Source: Aliirhizobium wenxiniae (lineage in GTDB: Bacteria > Pseudomonadota > Alphaproteobacteria > Rhizobiales > Rhizobiaceae). Taken from it: DNA of 64,000 nucleotides. The position numbers were made by a program, and so were the translations under genes. The notes below the pieces were generated by a model. That model did not search any database. It was not told where the DNA came from and saw nothing but the letters and a program-made list of their open reading frames with translations. The DNA lies in assembly GCF_019511445.1 (NCBI RefSeq), contig NZ_JAEUAN010000018.1:62001-126000 (forward strand), written 5' to 3'. Positions 8,528 through 17,765 of this stretch are shown in pieces (the stretch's first letter is position 1; every line of letters begins with the position of its first letter).

Positions 8528-9901
8528 TTAGCCGTTGACGACCATCCGCTTTTCATCACGGCCGGTCTTCATCCGCTCGGCCAGCAGGAAGGCCAGTTCC
8601 AGTGCCTGATCCGCGTTGAGGCGCGGGTCGCAATGGGTGTGGTAACGATCCTGCAGATCGGCGCCGGTGACAGCGCGGGCGCCACCGGTGCATTCGGTTA
8701 CGTCCTTGCCCGTCATCTCGATATGGATGCCGCCCGGATGCGTACCTTCGGCGCGGTGGATCTGGAAGAAGCTTTCCACTTCCGACAGGATCCGCTCGAA
8801 GGGACGGGTCTTGTAGTTGTTGAGCGTGATCGTGTTGCCATGCATCGGATCGCAGGACCAGACCACCTTGCGGCCCTCGCGCTCGACGGCGCGGATGAGC
8901 TTCGGCAGGTGTTCTGCAACCTTGTCGTGACCGAAACGGCAGATCAGCGTCAGACGGCCTGCTTCGTTTGCCGGGTTCAGCGCATCGATCAGCTCGATCA
9001 GGTTGTCCGGCTGCAGCGAGGGGCCGCATTTCAGACCGATCGGGTTCTTGATGCCGCGGAAATATTCCACATGCGCATGGTCGAGCTGGCGGGTACGGTC
9101 GCCGATCCACAGCATGTGGCCGGAGGTTGCGTACCAGTCGCCCGAAGTGGAATCGACACGGGTGAAGGCTTCCTCGTAGCCAAGAAGCAGGGCTTCGTGG
9201 CTGGTGAAGAAATCCGTCTCGCGCAGGCTCGGCTGGTTGTCAGCCGTAATCCCGATCGCGCGCATGAAGTCCATCGTTTCGCTGATGCGATCCGCGAGCT
9301 TCTTGTAGCGTTCGGCCTGGGGTGAATCCTTGACGAAACCGAGCATCCACTTGTGGACGTTTTCCAGGTTGGCGTAACCACCCATGGCGAACGCACGCAG
9401 AAGGTTCAGCGTCGCGGCCGACTGGCGGTAGGCGTCGAGCTGACGCTCGGGAGCCGGAATACGGCTTTCCGGCGTGAAGTCGATGCCGTTGATGATGTCA
9501 CCGCGGTAGGACGGCAGCTCGATGTCGCCCTGCTTCTCGAAATTCGAGGAGCGCGGCTTGGCGAACTGACCGGCGATACGGCCGACCTTCACGACAGGCA
9601 GCTGGGCGCCATAGGTCAGGACGACGGCCATCTGCAGGAACGAACGGAAGAAGTCGCGGATATTGTCCGCGCCATGTTCCGCAAAGCTTTCCGCACAATC
9701 ACCGCCCTGCAGCAGGAAGGCATCACCTTCCGCCACCTTGGCCAGATGCGCCTTGAGGCGGCGAGCCTCTCCGGCAAATACGAGCGGAGGAAACTTTGCG
9801 AGCTGGGCTTCTGTCGCCGCCAGAGCGGCCTGATCGGGATATGCCGGAACCTGCTGGATCGGCTTGTTGCGCCAGCTGTTCGGAGTCCAATTCTGTGCCA
9901 T
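8528..9901 (-). CDS. aroG: class II 3-deoxy-7-phosphoheptulonate synthase
   Basis: 457 aa class II (plant-type) DAHP synthase, first step of the shikimate pathway, condensing PEP and erythrose-4-phosphate. Recognisable segments are NWTPNSWRNKPIQQVPAYPD at the N-terminus, FLLQGGDCAESFAEH, GRIAGQFAKPRS, TSGHMLWIGDRTRQLDHAHVEYFRGI, GLKCGPSL, VVWSCDPMHGNT and GGIHIEMTGKDVTECTGG. These cover the metal-binding Cys, His, Glu and the PEP-binding arginines. The ATG at 9901 is preferred over the upstream in-frame GTG because AGGTGAG lies just before it. It is flanked on both sides by plus-strand Tad-domain genes with no obvious link. Confidence 0.96.
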   Translation of the reverse strand: MAQNWTPNSWRNKPIQQVPAYPDQAALAATEAQLAKFPPLVFAGEARRLKAHLAKVAEGDAFLLQGGDCAESFAEHGADNIRDFFRSFLQMAVVLTYGAQLPVVKVGRIAGQFAKPRSSNFEKQGDIELPSYRGDIINGIDFTPESRIPAPERQLDAYRQSAATLNLLRAFAMGGYANLENVHKWMLGFVKDSPQAERYKKLADRISETMDFMRAIGITADNQPSLRETDFFTSHEALLLGYEEAFTRVDSTSGDWYATSGHMLWIGDRTRQLDHAHVEYFRGIKNPIGLKCGPSLQPDNLIELIDALNPANEAGRLTLICRFGHDKVAEHLPKLIRAVEREGRKVVWSCDPMHGNTITLNNYKTRPFERILSEVESFFQIHRAEGTHPGGIHIEMTGKDVTECTGGARAVTGADLQDRYHTHCDPRLNADQALELAFLLAERMKTGRDEKRMVVNG

Positions 9902-10155
9902 TTGTCTCACCTGTGGGACCGGGCCACCGGGTCCGGTCGTTCCTCTTTGAATAGTGGCGGCTTATAGACCGTGATGCCGCCTTTGCCTAGCCGGTTTGGA
10001 AGGAGCCAAGCATAAACGCTTCGTTAAAGAAACGCGCACTTGAACGAGCCTCCTTAACCAACCCTGACGATTGTCAATTCGCATTAAATTTTGGATCAGC
10101 CCGCATGTGGTAGCAGCCTACCCGCAACATTTTAATCGTTGGCTGGGGGCAGCAT

Positions 10156-11535
10156 ATGCGGTTTTCAAGACGTTTCATGTCGGACGTGTCCGGCAATTTC
10201 GGAATATTGACTGCGTTGTCGCTGGTGCCGCTGGTCGGCGCGGCCGGCATGGCGATCGACTACGGGCGAGCGCTCAACATGCGCCATGAATTGATGGGAG
10301 CCGCCGATGCGGCGGCGCTCGGTGCCATCGGCGAAGGCTCGGACGGTTTCAAGGCGTTCCAGCAGATGCAGAAAGATGGCACGGTCACCATCGCGCAGGA
10401 CGAGGGCCGCAAGCTCTTCCTCGGTCAGCGCAGCGTCACGCAGGCGGATGTCCTTGCCAACATGCCGATCGAAGTCTCGGTCGATGTCGAACGCAAGGAG
10501 GGCTCCATGTCATCCAACGTGTCCTTTACCGCACACATGCCGACGACATTCATGAGCATGTTCGGTCATGAAAAGATCAGCATTTCAGGCTCGGCCCGTG
10601 CCACATCCGGAAGCTTCGGCAAAACCTATACCGACTTCTACATGCTGTTGGACAATAGCCCTTCGATGGGAATTGCCGCCACTTCATCCGAAATCAAGCG
10701 AATGAAGCAACTAACCGGCGCCAATGGTGGCCGCTCATGCGCCTTCGCCTGTCATGTCGGCCGCTGGGACAGCAATGGAGAATTCAACGATTCCAATGAT
10801 CGAACCTATGTTATCGCCAGAGACCCCAAAAACAACGTTAAGCTGCGGATAGATGTCGTGACGCAGGCAGCGAAGGCACTTATCGACAAGATCAAGTCGC
10901 TTGCATCGACGAACGAGCAATACAGGGTTGCGAGCTACTCCTTCGGCAAATACGCGCTCCAGAACGGCTACCGGATCGAAAAGATCGCTTCACTCAGCCT
11001 CGACATGAATACGGTCGGCAACGCTACCGAGGACGTCACGCTGATGACGACCAACCACGACTGGTACAACCACAACGCACTGACAAGCTTCGACACGTCA
11101 CTCAAGCTGATCGGCAGGGAAATCACCGGCAATGGCGGTAGCGGATCGTCCGCGGCCGATCCGGAGAAGATCGTCTACTTCGTCACCGACGGCGTGGCGA
11201 ACCACAAGCCGGATGACAAAATCTGCGACGGAAGCTGGGAAGGCGATAGCGGCAGGTGTCTGGAGCCGATCGACACAAGCTACTGTACCGCGCTGAAAGA
11301 GCGTAACATCAAGATCGCCATTCTTTACACCACCTATGTCCCGCTCGACGGAGACGGCACATGGGACGGCAAAATCAGGTATGTGTTTGCCGACAAGATC
11401 GCGAGCAAGCTTGAGGAATGCGCCTCTGAAGAACTGTTTTTCGAGGTCAAGCCGGACGACAACATGGAGGCCGCAATGGTCAAGCTGTTCATCCAGGCAA
11501 CCGGCGGCTCGACAGGTCTTCGCCTCACACACTGA
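10156..11535 (+). CDS. Tad-domain protein with von Willebrand A domain
   Basis: 459 aa. The N-terminus VSGNFGILTALSLVPLVGAAGMAIDYGRALNMRHELMGAADAAALGA is a canonical Tad/TadG helix region. A VWA-like domain starts near residue 158 with the MIDAS motif in FYMLLDNSPSMG (DxSxS) and continues through KIVYFVTDGVAN. Cysteines in SCAFACHVG and several later ones suggest disulfides outside the cytoplasm. The site GGGGGC precedes the ATG. It is separated from the TadE/TadG-like pair by aroG on the opposite strand. Probable role: surface adhesion or minor pilus-assembly protein. Confidence 0.85.
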   Translation: MRFSRRFMSDVSGNFGILTALSLVPLVGAAGMAIDYGRALNMRHELMGAADAAALGAIGEGSDGFKAFQQMQKDGTVTIAQDEGRKLFLGQRSVTQADVLANMPIEVSVDVERKEGSMSSNVSFTAHMPTTFMSMFGHEKISISGSARATSGSFGKTYTDFYMLLDNSPSMGIAATSSEIKRMKQLTGANGGRSCAFACHVGRWDSNGEFNDSNDRTYVIARDPKNNVKLRIDVVTQAAKALIDKIKSLASTNEQYRVASYSFGKYALQNGYRIEKIASLSLDMNTVGNATEDVTLMTTNHDWYNHNALTSFDTSLKLIGREITGNGGSGSSAADPEKIVYFVTDGVANHKPDDKICDGSWEGDSGRCLEPIDTSYCTALKERNIKIAILYTTYVPLDGDGTWDGKIRYVFADKIASKLEECASEELFFEVKPDDNMEAAMVKLFIQATGGSTGLRLTH

Positions 11536-11543
11536 TTGAGGAA

Positions 11544-11568
11544 TTTGGCCGGCGCTTAGCCGGCCAAA
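11544..11568. terminator. bidirectional hairpin between Tad/VWA gene and gor
   Basis: Ten-bp perfect stem (TTTGGCCGGC at 11544-11553 with 11559-11568) and a 5-nt loop between two convergent genes. Its flanking T and A bases suit both directions. Confidence 0.75.
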
Positions 11569-11574
11569 GACAGA

Positions 11575-12963
11575 TCAGACGCGCTCGCCGTTCTTCACAC
11601 GGTAGCTCGGATTATACATGGTCACCAGCTCTTCTGACGCCGATGGATGCAGTGCCATCGTCCGGTCGAAGTCGTCCTTGGTCGCGCTCGCCTTCAGGCA
11701 AATGCCGAGAAGCTGCGCCATCTCGCCGGCTTCGTGACCGAGGATGTGGGCGCCCACGACCTTGCGGCTGGCCGCATCGACGATCAGCTTCATGATCATG
11801 CGTTCCGAGCGGCCCGAAAGCGTTGCCTTCATCGGGCGGAATTCGGCGCGATAGACCTCGAGATCTTCGTAACGCTTGGCGGCTTCCTCTTCGGAAAGAC
11901 CGACCGTGCCGATTTCGGGCTGCGAGAAGACGGCCGTCGGGATCAAGTCGTAATCCGGCGAGGTCGGGTTATTGCGGTAGACCGTCTCGATGAAGCACAT
12001 GGCTTCGTGGATCGCGACCGGTGTCAGCTGTACCCGGTCGGTGACGTCGCCCAGTGCATAGATGTTTTCCGCGCTGGTGCGGGAATATTCGTCGACGATG
12101 ATCGCGCCGCGTTCATCGGTCTTCACGCCTGCCGCCTCAAGCCCGAGGCCCCTGGTATAGGGATCGCGACCGAGCGCCAGCATGACCGTATCGACCGAAA
12201 GCGTCTCGCCGCATTTCGTGCGCGCCGTCAGACCGCCGTCCACTGCCTTGGTGACCTCCTCGATGACATCGGTGAGGATGATCTTGATCCCCTTCTCGAC
12301 CATCGCCTTATGCAACCCCTGGCGCATGTCGTGGTCGAAACGGGAGAGGATTTCCTTGCCGCGATAGATCAGGGTCGTGTCGACGCCAAGGCCGTGGAAG
12401 ATATTGGCGAACTCGACAGCGATGTAACCGCCGCCGGCGATCAGGATCGACTTCGGCAGGGTTTCGAGATGAAACGCTTCGTTGGAGGTGATGCAAAGCT
12501 CGTGGCCGGGAAGCGAGGTATGTGGGTTGGCAACACCACCGGTGGCGATAACGATCCGTTCGGCGGTCACCGTCTTGCCGGTCTTGATCAGCTTGACCGT
12601 ATGGGCATCGACGAGTTCAGCGCGGCTATCGAAGACTTCGGCCTTGTTGTTTTCCAGGCCGCGGCGATAAAGCCCTTCAAGCCGGCCAATTTCCTTGTCC
12701 TTGGCTTCGATCAGCTTTGCCCAATCGAAGGTGCTTTTCCCGACATCCCAGCCGAAACCGGCTGCGTCCTCGAAATGCTCGTGGAACTGGGAGGCATAGA
12801 CGAAAAGCTTCTTCGGCACGCAGCCGCGAATGACGCAGGTACCGCCGAAGCGATATTCCTCGGCAATACCGACCTTCTTGCCAATACTTGCGGCGACGCG
12901 CCCTGCCCTGACACCACCGGAGCCTCCGCCAATTACAAACAGATCGTAGTCATAGGCGGCCAT
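11575..12963 (-). CDS. gor: glutathione-disulfide reductase
   Basis: 462 aa FAD/NADPH enzyme that regenerates reduced glutathione. The FAD-binding GGGSGG is at residues 12-17 and the redox disulfide is C43/C48 in GGTCVIRGCVPKK, the CVIRGC form found in plants, cyanobacteria and alphaproteobacteria. The NAD(P) fold has GGGYIAVEFANIF, and the C-terminal catalytic His is in ALHPSASEELV. The start at 12963 is chosen because AAGGAGATGAGA precedes it; the longer reading to 13020 has no site. It follows a DUF2059 gene with a terminator in between, so it probably has its own promoter. Confidence 0.95.
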   Translation of the reverse strand: MAAYDYDLFVIGGGSGGVRAGRVAASIGKKVGIAEEYRFGGTCVIRGCVPKKLFVYASQFHEHFEDAAGFGWDVGKSTFDWAKLIEAKDKEIGRLEGLYRRGLENNKAEVFDSRAELVDAHTVKLIKTGKTVTAERIVIATGGVANPHTSLPGHELCITSNEAFHLETLPKSILIAGGGYIAVEFANIFHGLGVDTTLIYRGKEILSRFDHDMRQGLHKAMVEKGIKIILTDVIEEVTKAVDGGLTARTKCGETLSVDTVMLALGRDPYTRGLGLEAAGVKTDERGAIIVDEYSRTSAENIYALGDVTDRVQLTPVAIHEAMCFIETVYRNNPTSPDYDLIPTAVFSQPEIGTVGLSEEEAAKRYEDLEVYRAEFRPMKATLSGRSERMIMKLIVDAASRKVVGAHILGHEAGEMAQLLGICLKASATKDDFDRTMALHPSASEELVTMYNPSYRVKNGERV

Positions 12964-13021
12964 TCTCATCTCCTTGAGGCATATGGGGTGGATGCCGCAT
13001 ATAGGCATGTTCTTGAACAAG

Positions 13022-13047
13022 AAAAAGCCCGGATCGCTCCGGGCTTT
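13022..13047 (-). terminator. intrinsic terminator after the DUF2059 gene
   Basis: AAAGCCCGGA and TCCGGGCTTT form a 10-bp stem with a 4-nt loop. On the minus strand it is followed by further T bases (CTTTTTC). It lies between the DUF2059 gene and gor. Confidence 0.8.
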
Positions 13048-13075
13048 CTAGAAAGTTTCTGCTTTCCTCAGCCGA

Positions 13076-13684
13076 TTACGGCTTCGGCAGGTTCAATGTC
13101 GGAGCCGGGGCTTTCGCCGGTGCTGCGGCTGCCGGAGCGGCCGGGGCAGGAGCAGCTTCGGCTGCCGGCATCTCAAGCGGGGTGGCGTCGATCACGCCGC
13201 GCAGCTTTGCCGTGCTCTGGGCATTCAGGTCACGCGAAATGCCGTTGCTCCAGATCTCGGCTGCACGGCCCAGTTCACGGGCAACGAGCGGCGTGCTCGT
13301 CATCAGCTTCTTGCCGGCTTCCGTGTTGAAGAAGGTTGCGATTGCCTTGAGTTCGTCAGCAGAGAAGCTCTTTGCATAGATCGTCGCGGCTTCCTTTTCG
13401 AGGTCGGCGCGGCGTGGGGCAAGCGTCAGAGCCTGCTCGTTGACGATCGCCGAAATCTGATCCTGAAAATTCGGCGAAGACTGGATGAACTGCGCCTTCA
13501 GGTTTTCGGCCAACGCCGGCAGAATATTGTCGTAGCGATCCGTAACGTTGAGCGCCTTGATCGCGTCGCGAGCCGCGGCCAGATGAGCCTCCGGAATTTC
13601 CTGGGCACGCGCCTGAATGGCCACGGAGCCGGACAGAAGAACGGCTAGCACAACGGCACGGCCGAAAACCGCGGATTTGATCAT
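13076..13684 (-). CDS. DUF2059 periplasmic protein
   Basis: 202 aa. A signal peptide is evident (VVLAVLLSGSVAIQARAQ). The mature part has the DUF2059 pattern around SFSADELKAIATFFNTEAGKKLM with flanking helices. The last 40 residues are an alanine/proline-rich tail (APAPAAPAAAAPAKAPAP), probably unstructured. It starts 18 nt after the rpiA stop, so the two are probably co-transcribed. No biochemical function is established for the family to my knowledge. Confidence 0.88.
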   Translation of the reverse strand: MIKSAVFGRAVVLAVLLSGSVAIQARAQEIPEAHLAAARDAIKALNVTDRYDNILPALAENLKAQFIQSSPNFQDQISAIVNEQALTLAPRRADLEKEAATIYAKSFSADELKAIATFFNTEAGKKLMTSTPLVARELGRAAEIWSNGISRDLNAQSTAKLRGVIDATPLEMPAAEAAPAPAAPAAAAPAKAPAPTLNLPKP

Positions 13685-13702
13685 GAGTGAATGCTCCTAC
13701 TT

Positions 13703-14398
13703 TTATTTGGCCTGAAGCGTCCGCGCTCCCGCCGGGCCGGCGATGATCGCAAGGGACGCCATATGAATGAAAAGTCCGTGTTCAACGACGCCTGGTATGG
13801 AATGCAGTTGGGCTGACAGTGCCTCTGCATCAGGAATGCGGCCAAAAGATGCGTCGATAATGTAGTGACCGCCGTCTGTCGTGAAGAGTTCGTCGCCGCT
13901 TTTACGCATGGAAAGCGAGCCACCGAGCCCAAGTCTGGCAGCCGCTTTTTCGATCGCGATACGTGTTGCCATCTGGCCGAACGGATTGATCTCGATCGGC
14001 AACGGGAAGGCGCCGAGCGTCTCGACGACCTTGCTCTCGTCCGCAATCACGATAACGCGTTCGGAAGCCGCCGCCACGATCTTTTCGCGCAGCAGCGCAC
14101 CGCCGCCGCCCTTGATCAGGGTCAGATTGCCATCCAGTTCATCGGCGCCGTCGATCGTCAGATCGAGTTCCGGAAGTTCATCCAGAGATTTCAGCGAAAT
14201 GCCAAGCTCCAGGCAAAGCCGTGCCGTGCGCTCGGATGTCGGAACGCCCTCGACACGCAGGCCTGCATGAACCTTCTCAGCCAGCAGACGGACAAATTCC
14301 TCTGCCGTCGAGCCGGTTCCGATGCCAAGTTTCATACCGTCTTCGACATGTTCAAGCGCTGCGGCAGCCGCCTTGACCTTCATTTCCCGGGCGTCCAT
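13703..14398 (-). CDS. rpiA: ribose-5-phosphate isomerase A
   Basis: 231 aa enzyme interconverting ribose-5-P and ribulose-5-P in the pentose phosphate pathway. Active-site segments are present: GIGTGSTAEEFV near residue 26, TIDGADELD near 81, LIKGGGGALLREKIVA near 93 (catalytic Lys/Glu) and IADESK near 120. The ATG at 14398 matches the family start (MDAREMKVKAA); the much longer open frame upstream is spurious and runs antisense to gph. The gene is divergent from gph and leads into the DUF2059 gene. Confidence 0.96.
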   Translation of the reverse strand: MDAREMKVKAAAAALEHVEDGMKLGIGTGSTAEEFVRLLAEKVHAGLRVEGVPTSERTARLCLELGISLKSLDELPELDLTIDGADELDGNLTLIKGGGGALLREKIVAAASERVIVIADESKVVETLGAFPLPIEINPFGQMATRIAIEKAAARLGLGGSLSMRKSGDELFTTDGGHYIIDASFGRIPDAEALSAQLHSIPGVVEHGLFIHMASLAIIAGPAGARTLQAK

Positions 14399-14575
14399 GC
14401 GCCTGTCGCTCCCCACTGTTTCAGTCGAAAGGCTGTTTACACGGCTCAATGAGCGAGCGGAAGACCCCTGCCTTCGTTTCTCACTGCCAACATGCGGCAC
14501 CAATGGCCTTTCCAAGGGCACCCTACCGTGCTTAACCGGATGGACCGTTTGAAAGCAGCAGTGAGGTAATCCCCC

Positions 14576-15265
14576 GTGAGTTCTCCCCTTGTCATCTTCG
14601 ATCTCGACGGCACGCTGGTCGATACCGCACCCGACCTGATCGACAGCCTCAACCACACGATCGCGCAAGCCGGCCTTGAACCGGTCACCTACGACGACGT
14701 GACATTTTTGGTCGGCCAGGGCGCACGGGTGATGATCCGACGCGCCTTCCAGCTGCGAAAGGTCGAACTGGACGATGCACAGGCTGAGACCCTGTTCGAA
14801 GCCTTTGTTCAGCACTATGGCGTCCACATGCCCGGAAAAAGCCAGCCGTTCGACGGCGTCGTTGCCTGCTTGGAACGTCTGTCGGCAGCGGGAATGAGAC
14901 TTGCCGTCTGCACCAACAAGCATGAAGAACTCGCCGTCTCGCTGATCGAGAAACTCGGCCTAACACCGCATTTTGTGGTGATCACCGGCGGCGATACGTT
15001 TCCCGTCCGCAAGCCCGACGCCGCCCATATTTTCGGAACGATCGAAAAGGCTGGCGGCACGCGGGATAATGCTGTCATGGTCGGCGACAGCGTCAACGAC
15101 ATCCTGGCCGCCAAGAATGCAGGTGTTCCGTCGATCGCGGTCGATTTCGGCTATTCCGACGTTCCGATCGCAGATCTTTCGCCAAGCACTGTCATCAGCC
15201 ATTTCGACGCGCTCACTGTCGATCTGGTGAAAGACCTGCTGGCGACGGCCGAAGTTGCCTCCTGA
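14576..15265 (+). CDS. gph: phosphoglycolate phosphatase (HAD family)
   Basis: 229 aa HAD hydrolase. The nucleophile motif is IFDLDGTLVDTAPDL (D9 and D11), motif II is AVCTNKHE (Thr near 105) and motifs III/IV are KPDAAHIF and MVGDSVNDILAAKNAG. The cap type and length fit Gph, which removes 2-phosphoglycolate from DNA repair or oxygenase side reactions. The start is GTG, preceded by AGTGAGGTAATC. It is divergent from rpiA with 177 nt between, and an intrinsic terminator follows. Another sugar-phosphate phosphatase of the same subfamily cannot be fully excluded. Confidence 0.88.
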   Translation: MSSPLVIFDLDGTLVDTAPDLIDSLNHTIAQAGLEPVTYDDVTFLVGQGARVMIRRAFQLRKVELDDAQAETLFEAFVQHYGVHMPGKSQPFDGVVACLERLSAAGMRLAVCTNKHEELAVSLIEKLGLTPHFVVITGGDTFPVRKPDAAHIFGTIEKAGGTRDNAVMVGDSVNDILAAKNAGVPSIAVDFGYSDVPIADLSPSTVISHFDALTVDLVKDLLATAEVAS

Positions 15266-15276
15266 TCCTCAAACGC

Positions 15277-15310
15277 AAAAGAGGCGACCAACCGGCCGCC
15301 TCTTTTTTTT
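15277..15310 (+). terminator. intrinsic terminator after gph
   Basis: AAAAGAGGCG and CGCCTCTTTT arms with a GC-rich loop, followed by a run of eight T bases. It sits between gph and the convergent transpeptidase gene. Confidence 0.9.
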
Positions 15311-15331
15311 GTATCGGACTATTCCGGCGTA

Positions 15332-17419
15332 TCAGCCACGCGCCTTGGTCGTGGCGTCGAAGGCCTTTCCGACAGCAGTATCGCGATCATAGACGTCGTC
15401 GAAATATTCGACCGCACCGTCCTTGTTCGGCCATGCGGTGAAATAGGCGACATAGACCGGGATCTTCGCGTTCACCTTTTCCGCAACATTCTTGCCGGCG
15501 GCGATTTCGGCATCGACCTGCTGCTCTGTCACCCCGAGTACGGCGGCTGCCATCTTGCGCGGCTCGGCCAGACGGACACAACCGTGGCTGAGCGCACGCA
15601 TGTCACGCTGGAAGAAGCTCTTCGACGGCGTGTCATGCATGTAGATGGCATGCGCGTTCGGGAAGAGGATTTTCAGGTCGCCGAGAGCATTGTCACTGGA
15701 CGGCGGCTGGCGCACGGAGATGTTGCTGGTCGAGCCGTACCAGTTGACGGCAGAGGACGGCATGACCTTGCCATTGACCGCAACTTCGTAACCCGTGCGA
15801 TCGAGATAGCTCGGATCCTGGCGCAGCTTCGGCAGCATCTCGTTGACGATGATCGACTGCGGCACGCCCCAATAGGGGTTGAATTCGACGGTCTGGATCA
15901 TGTCCTGGAAAAAGAAGGTCTGATGCGCCTTGGAGCCGATGACGACGCGCATGGAAAACTGCTCGGCGCCATGGTCGTGATAATAGACGCGGTAGGCCGG
16001 CTGGTTGATGAAGACATAACGCTGGCCAAGATCATCCGGCAGCCAGCGGGCCTGCTCCATGGCGACCACGACCTTCTGAACCTTGTCTGCCAGAGAGTGA
16101 CCGGTCATCCTGCGCAATGTCGCAGCGCCGATCACGCCGTCCGCCTTCAGGCCGACCTCGCCCTGGTAGGATTTGACCAGATCAACGAGCTCGGGCGTGT
16201 ATTCCGGCGTTTTCTGGTAAGCGGCAAAGGTTGCGGCATGTGCAGCCTTGAGCGCCTCGGAACCCTTTTTCTCGATAGCAGCGATAACCTGCGGCAGGTC
16301 GGCGCTGCTGTTGCCGGGCTTCAGCAGCATTTTTTCCGGAAGCACGATCTCATCGCCGGCATTCGCGACTTCTGCTTTCAGGGTCGCGAGTTCAGCCTTC
16401 AGAGCCGCAAAACTCGGCCCCTTGGGCGCCATGCCTTCGATATAGGTTGCGGCATCAGCCGCCGTCGCGGTCGCAGACAGGGTCTGCGCAAGATCGACAT
16501 TCTTGCGCTTGAAGTCATGAAAACCGGAAATGCGGTTGGGATCGATCCGGCCACGCACCATGTCCTGGGCAAACATCAGCGCCTTGGCGGACAGGGCAAG
16601 CTCGAACTGCATCAGCTCTTGCGTATGAACCACTGGCTGGGCGACTACCGGCGCAGCTGCAGGTTCGGTTGCGGCAACGGGAGCCGGCTCGACAGCGGGA
16701 GCAGGAGCCGGTTCAGCGGCCGCTGGTGCAGCGCCATCGACGGTCGGTGTCGAGGCCACATCAGAAGTCGGCGCGTCTGTGGCAGCAGCAGATTTTTGCG
16801 GAGCGGCGGCATCCGTTGCCGGTGCTGCAACCGGCTCGACGCTTGCGGTCGTCAAGGCCGGCGGCGTCAATACGTAGTCGACCGGATCAAGCCCATAATC
16901 GCCTGCCCTTTCGAACAGAGCGAGCACCGCCCTTGCCTTGTCATTTACCTCGCCGCCGGAAATCCACAGCGGTTCAGCCGCCTTGCCGTAGAAAGCCTCA
17001 AGCGCGGAAGCGATGTCTGAGGGTGCTGAAACCTTGGCAGCGCCCATTGCCTGGAACGGACCCGCAGCCGATGCGGACGCGAAAGCCGCAGTCTTTACCA
17101 GACGCTGGCTATCCGCCTTATAGGTATAATAACGGGGACCGGAGACTTTCGGCAGAGGTTCGGGGTCGGCCAGGGCGCGCTCGCTCGGCATGTTTTCCTG
17201 CACTCTGGCATTCGCCTGGGCTGCGGCATCCCGCTTGCCCGGCCCGCCACGAATGATGTCCATCAGCGTAATGGCATGGGCTGGAGCGGCAGCTCCGGCA
17301 AAGATGGAGATACCCGACAGAAGCGCGAGCGCAACCGACGTCTTCTTGTATGTGTGCAGCAATGTAGTCCCCGTGACCTTCGTCCGCGTCTTTTTTGGCG
17401 GGCTCGACTTCAGTATCAC
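15332..17419 (-). CDS. L,D-transpeptidase (YkuD) with peptidoglycan-binding domain
   Basis: 695 aa YcbB-type enzyme forming 3-3 peptidoglycan cross-links or attaching proteins. An N-terminal hydrophobic segment (VALALLSGISIFAGAAAPAHA) acts as signal peptide. Residues about 190-265 are a long A/P/T-rich linker. A peptidoglycan-binding domain (SYQGEVGLKADGVIGAATLRRM, near 410) is followed by the YkuD catalytic domain with MHDTPSKSFF and ALSHGCVRLAEP, whose Cys and His are the active site (near 613). It is longer than usual because of the linker. It has its own upstream region and ends against the gph terminator. Confidence 0.93.
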   Translation of the reverse strand: MILKSSPPKKTRTKVTGTTLLHTYKKTSVALALLSGISIFAGAAAPAHAITLMDIIRGGPGKRDAAAQANARVQENMPSERALADPEPLPKVSGPRYYTYKADSQRLVKTAAFASASAAGPFQAMGAAKVSAPSDIASALEAFYGKAAEPLWISGGEVNDKARAVLALFERAGDYGLDPVDYVLTPPALTTASVEPVAAPATDAAAPQKSAAATDAPTSDVASTPTVDGAAPAAAEPAPAPAVEPAPVAATEPAAAPVVAQPVVHTQELMQFELALSAKALMFAQDMVRGRIDPNRISGFHDFKRKNVDLAQTLSATATAADAATYIEGMAPKGPSFAALKAELATLKAEVANAGDEIVLPEKMLLKPGNSSADLPQVIAAIEKKGSEALKAAHAATFAAYQKTPEYTPELVDLVKSYQGEVGLKADGVIGAATLRRMTGHSLADKVQKVVVAMEQARWLPDDLGQRYVFINQPAYRVYYHDHGAEQFSMRVVIGSKAHQTFFFQDMIQTVEFNPYWGVPQSIIVNEMLPKLRQDPSYLDRTGYEVAVNGKVMPSSAVNWYGSTSNISVRQPPSSDNALGDLKILFPNAHAIYMHDTPSKSFFQRDMRALSHGCVRLAEPRKMAAAVLGVTEQQVDAEIAAGKNVAEKVNAKIPVYVAYFTAWPNKDGAVEYFDDVYDRDTAVGKAFDATTKARG

Positions 17420-17765
17420 GCCATCTAGCTGATCGCGTGAGGGATGAAAAGAAAACGGTCGTTCACTTCTCGGTTCCGGCAGGCAGAAACAAGCGAAGCG
17501 CCGTTTGAGGCAAAGGTTAAGAAAATATTGGTTAATTTTTCACTGACAAACACACTGAGCGAATCGAACACCAGCTTCAACACACGAAACAAATTGCATC
17601 GGCGTGTCATGAACGACACGCAATTGCTGCTGCAAAAAGCCGCAGTGGCAGCTTGCGGACATCCGGCAATCGTATAGTAATGCGCCGCGCCGGTACGGTA
17701 CGCCCGCCTCCGATACTTCGGACGCGCGCCGCCGGCTAAAGCATCAGGGAGAAAAGGCAGCAACC
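17420..17765. other. intergenic region between transpeptidase gene and fumC
   Basis: These 346 bases separate divergent genes and should hold both promoters. I see no convincing ORF. An AT-richer middle (about 17515-17600) is followed by an imperfect dyad at 17593-17624 whose core is CGTGTC / GACACG around ATGAAC. The fumC site AGGGAGAAAAGG lies at the right end. Confidence 0.5.

Noticed and set aside
11647..13329. 560-codon plus-strand ORF opposite gor
   Set aside because: Shadow of gor and the DUF2059 gene spanning two unrelated genes and a terminator.
13703..14923. Long N-terminal extension of rpiA to 14923
   Set aside because: The extension runs antisense through gph, has no ribosome site at its start, and rpiA homologues start at 14398.
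15584..17020. 478-codon plus-strand ORF opposite the L,D-transpeptidase
   Set aside because: Arginine/histidine-rich shadow translation with no domain; the opposite strand has a clear catalytic SHGCVRL motif.
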